Positions 1-5,003 of a stretch of 5,003 bases of DNA are shown piece after piece; the stretch's first letter is position 1; every line of letters begins with the position of its first letter. The position numbers were made by a program, and so were the translations under genes. Below the pieces are notes generated by a model that ran no database searches, was not told where the DNA came from, and worked only from the letters and a program-made list of their open reading frames with translations. This DNA comes from Prevotella sp. (lineage in GTDB: Bacteria; Bacteroidota; Bacteroidia; Bacteroidales; Bacteroidaceae). The stretch lies in the NCBI GenBank assembly GCA_021204735.1, contig JAJPYV010000197.1:1-5003 (forward strand), read 5' to 3'.

Positions 1-1184
1 AATATAGGATATTCGTTATATTCGTGATGTTCATCGCTGCGTTCTCGTTCATCTCATGTAGTGATGATGATGACGATGTTACCTCGTCAAATTCCAAACC
101 AGAGGAGACAGTGTTTGTTTATATGCCTTATTCTGGCAACCTATATTCGTATTTCCTTGAGAACATAAAGGCTTTCGAGACGGCTATCACCAACAATAAT
201 GGATTGGGCAAGAAACGCCTCATGGTGTTTATCTCCACAAGTGCTTCTAATGCTTACCTTTATGAGATTTCATATAAAAATGGTATCTGCACACACGACA
301 CATTGAAAAACTATTATTTTTCTTCGGCTGAATACACCACTTCTTCGGGCATAACATCTATATTGGAGGATATGATGACCGAGTCGCCCACAGAAAAATA
401 TTCTATGATAATCGGTTGCCATGGCATGGGCTGGATTCCAAAGGGTGCAAGCAGCAGGGCGGGCTTCGTGCCTGTAAAACGCATTGAGGGTGCGCACCAG
501 ACCCGCTTTTTCGGTCATTCGAGCAACAGCACATACCAGACTGATATCACCACTCTTGCAGAAGGCATAAAGGCTACGGGCGTGAAAATGCAGTATGTCC
601 TCTTCGACGACTGCTATATGTCGAATATTGAGACGGCATACGATTTAAGAGAGGTGACAGACTATCTTATTGCCTCTACTTGTGAGATAATGATTGAGGG
701 TATGCCTTACGCCTACATCGGAAAGAGCCTTCTTGAACACGACTATCAAGGGGTGTGCGACGGCTTCTATGCTTTCTATTCCGCTTACAATCCTCCTTGC
801 GGCACTATCGGTGTTACTGATTGCAGCGAGACGGAGAATATGGCGTATATTATGAAAAATATCAACACAATGTATCCGGATGGCTTGTCAGACACTGATG
901 ACATTCAAATTCTTGACGGCTATACGCCAACTATCTTCTTTGATTTCGGCGACTATGTGGCTCATCTCTGTCAGGATGCCTCACTTCTTTCCACTTTCAA
1001 TGCTGAACTTGCGAAACTTGTGCCATATAAGGCAAATACGGCTACTTATTATTCTGAATATACCGACAAGCAGAAAGACATAACAGCTTTTTCCGGTCTT
1101 ACTATTTCCGACCCCTCACAAAGCACTTACTATTCAGTAATCGAGGCAAAAACTCAAACTGCCTGGTATTACGCCACACACTAA
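1..1184 (+). CDS. Clostripain-family (C11) cysteine peptidase, surface lipoprotein, 5'-partial
   Basis: Probably an Arg/Lys-specific endopeptidase on the cell surface. Numbering from the GTG at 24, the C11 His-Gly motif is in IIGCHGMGW (His133) and the catalytic Cys in YVLFDDCYMSN (Cys197), each after a hydrophobic beta-strand as in the caspase-like fold. The frame is open to the left edge (first full codon at 3), and the residues before GTG24 are hydrophobic with an Arg. GTG24 and ATG27 therefore lie inside a signal peptide and the true start is a few codons off the window. The peptide ends in a lipobox-like Phe-Ile-Ser-Cys (Cys codon 57-59) followed by Ser and five Asp, which matches the Bacteroidetes lipoprotein surface-export signal. 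The stop is TAA at 1182-1184, and about 390 residues is normal for Bacteroidales C11 proteins. Its promoter is not visible. The family is confident; substrate and exact cleavage preference are inferred. Confidence 0.88.
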   Translation, partial: YRIFVIFVMFIAAFSFISCSDDDDDVTSSNSKPEETVFVYMPYSGNLYSYFLENIKAFETAITNNNGLGKKRLMVFISTSASNAYLYEISYKNGICTHDTLKNYYFSSAEYTTSSGITSILEDMMTESPTEKYSMIIGCHGMGWIPKGASSRAGFVPVKRIEGAHQTRFFGHSSNSTYQTDITTLAEGIKATGVKMQYVLFDDCYMSNIETAYDLREVTDYLIASTCEIMIEGMPYAYIGKSLLEHDYQGVCDGFYAFYSAYNPPCGTIGVTDCSETENMAYIMKNINTMYPDGLSDTDDIQILDGYTPTIFFDFGDYVAHLCQDASLLSTFNAELAKLVPYKANTATYYSEYTDKQKDITAFSGLTISDPSQSTYYSVIEAKTQTAWYYATH

Positions 1185-1199
1185 TGCGCCGGTGGCGCA
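1185..1199. other. GC-rich hairpin directly after the C11 peptidase stop
   Basis: TGCGCC at 1185-1190 and GGCGCA at 1194-1199 form a perfect 6-bp stem with a GGT loop, starting at the first base after the stop codon. On the + strand it is followed by A-rich sequence rather than T, so alone it is not a classic terminator. It may protect the peptidase mRNA 3' end or assist the stronger hairpin 5 nt further on. On the - strand it lies just past the T run that ends tRNA-Val transcription. Confidence 0.5.
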
Positions 1200-1204
1200 A
1201 AACA

Positions 1205-1239
1205 AAAAAGTCTTACAACATCACGTTATAAGACTTTTT
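1205..1239. terminator. Bidirectional intrinsic terminator between C11 peptidase and tRNA-Val
   Basis: AAAAAGTCTTA at 1205-1215 pairs perfectly over 11 bp with TAAGACTTTTT at 1229-1239. The 13-nt loop can close three further pairs (1217-1219 with 1225-1227). Read rightwards, the stem ends in five T, which serves the peptidase gene. Read leftwards, it ends in six T, one G and four more T (complement of 1199-1209), which serves tRNA-Val, whose 3' end is only 8 nt from the stem. The two genes converge here, so a shared terminator is expected. The leftward T tract is the longer one. Confidence 0.82.
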
Positions 1240-1247
1240 GGGACTTG

Positions 1248-1322
1248 TGGGCGTTGACGGATTCGAACCGCCGACCCTCTGCTTGTAGGGCAGATGCTCT
1301 AAACCAGCTGAGCTAAACGCCC
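1248..1322 (-). tRNA. tRNA-Val (anticodon UAC)
   Basis: Read on the minus strand from 1322, all cloverleaf parts are present: 7-bp acceptor stem (GGGCGTT with AACGCCC), D stem GCTC/GAGC with a 10-nt loop containing GG, anticodon stem TCTGC/GCAGA with loop CCTACAA, 5-nt variable region, T stem with loop TTCGAAT, and discriminator A at 1248. The anticodon TAC is at 1285-1287, giving valine (reads GUA and probably other GUN codons). The length is 75 nt. The genome does not encode CCA (CAA follows), so the CCA end must be added by tRNA nucleotidyltransferase. It stands alone, with its own promoter upstream and a terminator 8 nt downstream. Confidence 0.97.
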
Positions 1323-1325
1323 GGT

Positions 1326-1343
1326 GCTTTATGCTCTTAAAGC
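1326..1343 (-). other. Hairpin in the 5' leader of tRNA-Val
   Basis: GCTTTA at 1326-1331 and TAAAGC at 1338-1343 are perfect inverted repeats with a 6-nt loop. The element ends 3 nt before the mature tRNA 5' end. The predicted transcription start, about 7 nt past the -7 element, falls near 1342, so the primary transcript would begin with this stem and then run into the tRNA. It may help RNase P see the junction or keep the leader from misfolding with the tRNA; that role is inference. A 6-bp A/T-rich stem could also be chance. Confidence 0.4.
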
Positions 1344-1348
1344 GGTTG

Positions 1349-1379
1349 CAAAGATACGTCATATTTTCTTATCAGGCAA
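1349..1379 (-). promoter_or_regulatory. Bacteroidetes-type promoter of tRNA-Val
   Basis: On the minus strand the -7 element TATCTTTG (complement of 1349-1356) matches TAnnTTTG exactly and is followed by CA, as is common in this phylum. A -33 TTG (complement of 1377-1379) lies 20 nt upstream, the preferred spacing for the Bacteroidetes primary sigma factor. The predicted start is near 1342, giving a leader of about 20 nt before the tRNA. Confidence 0.78.
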
Positions 1380-1465
1380 GTTTTTTAATATGAAAATGTT
1401 GCGTTAAATAGCATTAATTCAAAAAGAATTTACATAAAGGGGTATAGTATGTGGATTTTTTTCTC

Positions 1466-1473
1466 TAATTTTG
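1466..1473 (+). promoter_or_regulatory. guaB: -7 element of the guaB promoter
   Basis: TAATTTTG fits the Bacteroidetes -7 consensus TAnnTTTG and is followed by CA. At the expected -33 position (about 1442-1446) I see only GGTATA-like sequence and no TTTG, so this is a half-match promoter that may need an activator or use an A/T-rich upstream region. Transcription would start near 1480, leaving an A/T-rich leader of about 22 nt with no Shine-Dalgarno, which is usual for this phylum. The rest of the 1323-1501 gap holds a weak inverted repeat (AATTC 1416-1420, GAATT 1426-1430) and no recognisable purine riboswitch. Confidence 0.6.
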
Positions 1474-1483
1474 CAGCCAATAA

Positions 1484-2980
<1,497 letters not shown>

Positions 2981-2982
2981 AT

Positions 2983-3036
2983 ATTGAAAATAGTGGATGT
3001 CTTCCATGTTATTGCTAACAATGGGAGCTTTTCAAT
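2983..3036 (+). terminator. Nested stem-loop after guaB; weak terminator or processing element
   Basis: In the 84-nt guaB/isomerase gap, 3001-3011 pairs with 3016-3027: seven pairs (one G-U), a bulged A at 3020, then four pairs closed by a TTGC loop. The sequence CTTTTC follows, so the U tract is only four long and termination would be partial at best. An 8-bp outer repeat, ATTGAAAA (2983-2990) with TTTTCAAT (3029-3036), can pair around it and would hide that U tract. I see no TAnnTTTG promoter between the hairpin and the next start, so read-through from guaB is the likely source of downstream transcription. The role (attenuation, processing or mRNA stability) is inferred. Confidence 0.5.
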
Positions 3037-3064
3037 GAGAGGAAATAAATATTAAAACATAAGG

Positions 3065-4489
3065 ATGAAGTTTTTAATGCTTTTTTTAGCCGCTCTCCTT
3101 TGGGGAAATGTGGCTAACGCACAAGAGGAAGACCCTATATTGATGAAGATCAATGGTGTTCCTGTTACCCGTTCGGAATTTGAGTATTCTTATAATAAGA
3201 ACAACTCTGATGATGTGATTGACAAGAAAACTGTAGATGAATACGTTGACTTGTTTGTTAATTATAAGTTAAAGGTTGTTGCAGCCAACGATGCTCAACT
3301 TGATACCTTGTCTTCTTTCAAGAAAGAATTTGCCATGTATCGTGATCAACAGGTGCGCCCGTCTTTCGTTAATGATGAGGATATGGAAAAAGAGGCGCGT
3401 GAGGTCTATGAGAGAACTAAGGAACGTATAGGTGATAGGGGCCTTATAAAAACTGCACATATCTTGATCTATACTGCACAGGATGCTACCGATGAAGAAA
3501 TAGATATTGCCCATAACCGTGCTGATTCTATCTATAACGTATTGCAAGATGGGGCTGACTTTGCGGAGATGGCAGAGAAATATTCTGAAGACCCTGGCAC
3601 AGCGAGAAATGGTGGTGAACTGCCTTGGATACAGCCAGGACAGACTCTTAAAGAGTTTGAGGACGCTGCATACGCTCTTGAGATAGGTGAGATGAGTGAA
3701 CCTGTTCAGTCTCCTGTGGGCTTCCATATTATTTTGCTGAAAGGTCATAAGGATTTTGAACCTTACGATACACTCCGCAATGACATTATGCGTTTCATCG
3801 AGTCTCGTGGCATTCGTGAGAAGATTGTTGACAAGAAATTGGCTGATCTGGAAGAAGCCTCGGAAGGTAAGTTGACCAAGGAGGATATCCTTGCTAATAA
3901 AACTGAAGAACTTGCAGCACAAGACCCGGAGTTGAAGAATCTTATCCGTGAATACCATGATGGTCTGCTGCTTTATGAGATAAGCAACCGTAATGTATGG
4001 GACAAGGCTGCTAAGGATGATGCGGGACTTGAGGCGTATTTTGCAAAAAACAAGAAGAAATATGTTTGGGATTCCCCTCGTTATAAGGGTATGGTGTATC
4101 ACGTAAAACAAAACGATGATGTGAAAGCGGTGAAGGATTGCGTGAAGAAATTGGCATTTGACAAGTGGGCAGACAAACTGCGCACTACATTCAACAACGA
4201 CTCTGTGTTGAGAATCCGTGTTGAGAAGGGTGTCTTTAAAAAGGGTGATAATGCTTTCATCGATAAAATGGTATTCAAGAAGGATACTACCGTTACAGCA
4301 GTAAAGGATTTCCCGATTGATGCTGTTTACGGCAAACTGTTGAAGAAACCTGACAGCTATGAGGATGTACGTGGGTTGGTTACGGCTGACTATCAGGATG
4401 CTCTTGAGAAACAATGGGTCGCTGAACTCAGAGAGAAATATACCGTAGAGGTTGATTACGATGTGCTTAAAACGGTAAATAATCACTGA
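3065..4489 (+). CDS. Periplasmic parvulin-type peptidyl-prolyl cis-trans isomerase (PpiC/SurA-like)
   Basis: Secreted folding factor, 474 residues, predicted to catalyse Xaa-Pro isomerisation and chaperone outer-membrane or secreted proteins. Residues 1-19 form a Sec signal peptide (Lys2, hydrophobic core, Ala-Asn-Ala before Gln20; no lipobox). Residues 23-125 form a helical SurA_N-like chaperone region. Residues 127-229 form a rotamase domain, with KTAHILI (His132), YSEDPGTARNGGELPW and PVGFHIILL (His221), the two His residues belonging to the parvulin active site. Residues 230-474 are a charged, Lys-rich C-terminal half containing a second helical block (about 290-335) and no second obvious rotamase. 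ATG3065 is chosen because it keeps the charged n-region; no properly spaced ribosome-binding site is seen. It follows guaB by 84 nt and precedes the SurA-like gene by 2 nt. The family is certain; orthology to PrsA, PpiD or SurA is not resolved. Confidence 0.92.
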   Translation: MKFLMLFLAALLWGNVANAQEEDPILMKINGVPVTRSEFEYSYNKNNSDDVIDKKTVDEYVDLFVNYKLKVVAANDAQLDTLSSFKKEFAMYRDQQVRPSFVNDEDMEKEAREVYERTKERIGDRGLIKTAHILIYTAQDATDEEIDIAHNRADSIYNVLQDGADFAEMAEKYSEDPGTARNGGELPWIQPGQTLKEFEDAAYALEIGEMSEPVQSPVGFHIILLKGHKDFEPYDTLRNDIMRFIESRGIREKIVDKKLADLEEASEGKLTKEDILANKTEELAAQDPELKNLIREYHDGLLLYEISNRNVWDKAAKDDAGLEAYFAKNKKKYVWDSPRYKGMVYHVKQNDDVKAVKDCVKKLAFDKWADKLRTTFNNDSVLRIRVEKGVFKKGDNAFIDKMVFKKDTTVTAVKDFPIDAVYGKLLKKPDSYEDVRGLVTADYQDALEKQWVAELREKYTVEVDYDVLKTVNNH

Positions 4490-4491
4490 AA

Positions 4492-5003
4492 ATGAGATAT
4501 ACGGGTAGGATATTGTTGTGGCTTGCCGTTTCATCGCTGTTCTTCGTCGGAATAAGCGCACGCTCGCTATGTGACGGTGACACTGATGATGAACAGGTGG
4601 TGGATACGTTGCAAGATACAGCTCAAGATACTCTTAAATTAGCTGAGCAGGATACAGCTCAAATGGTTGCTCAAGATTCAGCGAAAGTTGATTCTGTTGC
4701 CGAGGATGAGGTGAATCTTGCCAGCATCATTGATGAGGTGATATGGGTTGTAGGTGATGCTCCTATCTTGATGTCTGATGTCGAGACGGCACGTTTGCAG
4801 GGTGAGATGGATGGTACAAACTGGGATGGTAATCCTGATTGTGTGATTCCTGAACAGCTTGCTATTCAGAAACTTTTCCTACACCAGGCAGAAATCGACA
4901 GTGTTGAGGTTAGTGAGTCGGAAATTGCTCAAAGCGTGGAACGCCAAATTAACTATTGGCTTCAGATGGTTGACGGCAATAAGGAGAAGTTGGAGGAATA
5001 CAA
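4492..5003 (+). CDS. surA: SurA-like periplasmic chaperone/peptidyl-prolyl isomerase, 3'-partial
   Basis: The first 170 codons are present and the frame is open to the right edge. Residues 1-23 are a Sec signal peptide (Arg2, Arg6, hydrophobic core, likely cut after Ile-Ser-Ala). Residues about 28-75 are an acidic, repetitive Gln-Asp-Thr-rich linker. From residue 79 the SurA N-terminal chaperone domain begins: IIDEVIWVVGDAPILMSDVE, then CVIPEQLAIQKLFLHQAEID (117-136) and VSESEIAQSVERQI, typical of Bacteroidetes SurA. The rotamase domain or domains would lie past the edge. ATG4492 comes 2 nt after the preceding TGA, so the pair is very probably translationally coupled. SurA helps unfolded beta-barrel proteins cross the periplasm to the BAM machinery; that role is taken from the family. 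Cys27 follows Arg-Ser-Leu, which is not a proper lipobox, so a soluble protein is favoured. Confidence 0.9.
   Translation, partial: MRYTGRILLWLAVSSLFFVGISARSLCDGDTDDEQVVDTLQDTAQDTLKLAEQDTAQMVAQDSAKVDSVAEDEVNLASIIDEVIWVVGDAPILMSDVETARLQGEMDGTNWDGNPDCVIPEQLAIQKLFLHQAEIDSVEVSESEIAQSVERQINYWLQMVDGNKEKLEEY
4612..4685 (+). repeat. Degenerate in-frame repeats coding the Gln-Asp-Thr-Ala linker of the SurA-like protein
   Basis: GATACAGCTCAA occurs identically at 4615-4626 and 4651-4662, exactly 36 nt (12 codons) apart. Related copies are AAGATACT at 4625-4632 and CTCAAGATTCAGC at 4670-4682. They encode QDTAQ (residues 41-45), QDT (45-47), QDTAQ (53-57) and AQDSAK (60-65). The array sits between the signal peptide and the SurA_N domain. 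It looks like a low-complexity spacer grown by duplication and then drifted. Confidence 0.6.

Noticed and set aside
270..518. Short frames inside the C11 peptidase (270-518 minus; 880-1083 plus)
   Set aside because: They are shadows of a well-supported gene with intact catalytic motifs, and their products are low-complexity translations without homology signals.
1248..1322. tRNA-Val as an integration site for a mobile element
   Set aside because: There is no integrase gene nearby and no repeat of the tRNA 3' end elsewhere in the window; the flanking genes look like ordinary chromosome.
3035..3055. Six-codon leader peptide (ATG AGA GGA ... TAA) before the isomerase gene
   Set aside because: So short a frame is expected by chance. 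It has no run of regulatory codons, and no terminator/antiterminator pair lies after it.
3269..4561. 430-codon open frame on the minus strand opposite the isomerase gene
   Set aside because: It is codon-aligned with the real gene and open only because that gene lacks TTA, CTA and TCA. Its product has no recognisable domain or signal, and the sense gene is unmistakable.

Overview
The window looks like chromosomal DNA of a Bacteroidales bacterium, probably Prevotella-like, although the genus is only a guess. Four things support this. The first gene encodes a lipoprotein with a Cys-Ser-Asp-rich surface-export signal. The promoters fit the Bacteroidetes -7 consensus TAnnTTTG rather than TATAAT. 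No Shine-Dalgarno sequence is properly placed before the start codons. IMP dehydrogenase is followed by two parvulin/SurA-type periplasmic chaperones, a gene order I recall from Bacteroides and Prevotella genomes.

Layout. Bases 1-1184 (+) hold a clostripain-family (C11) cysteine peptidase lipoprotein whose start lies just off the left edge. Bases 1185-1247 hold a small GC-rich hairpin and an 11-bp hairpin flanked by A and T runs, which can terminate transcription from both sides. Bases 1248-1322 (-) are tRNA-Val(UAC), preceded on its own strand by a leader hairpin and a good Bacteroidetes promoter. Bases 1323-1501 are the divergent tRNA/guaB control region, with a -7 element for guaB. Bases 1502-2980 (+) are guaB, complete. 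Bases 2981-3064 are a short intergenic stretch with a nested stem-loop. Bases 3065-4489 (+) are a complete secreted parvulin-type peptidyl-prolyl isomerase. From 4492 to the right edge (+) is the 5' part of a SurA-like isomerase/chaperone gene, 2 nt after the previous stop.

Function. GuaB makes XMP, the committed step of guanine nucleotide synthesis. The two following proteins should act in the periplasm on folding of outer-membrane and secreted proteins and are almost certainly co-transcribed with each other; whether guaB drives them depends on how much the intergenic hairpin terminates. The C11 peptidase is a separate, probably surface-exposed protease.

I see no mobile element, CRISPR array, defence system or other clearly undescribed system. 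The most useful leads are small: the structured guaB downstream region, the repetitive Gln-Asp-Thr linker in the SurA-like protein, the tRNA leader hairpin, and the basic segment between the catalytic His and Cys of the peptidase.
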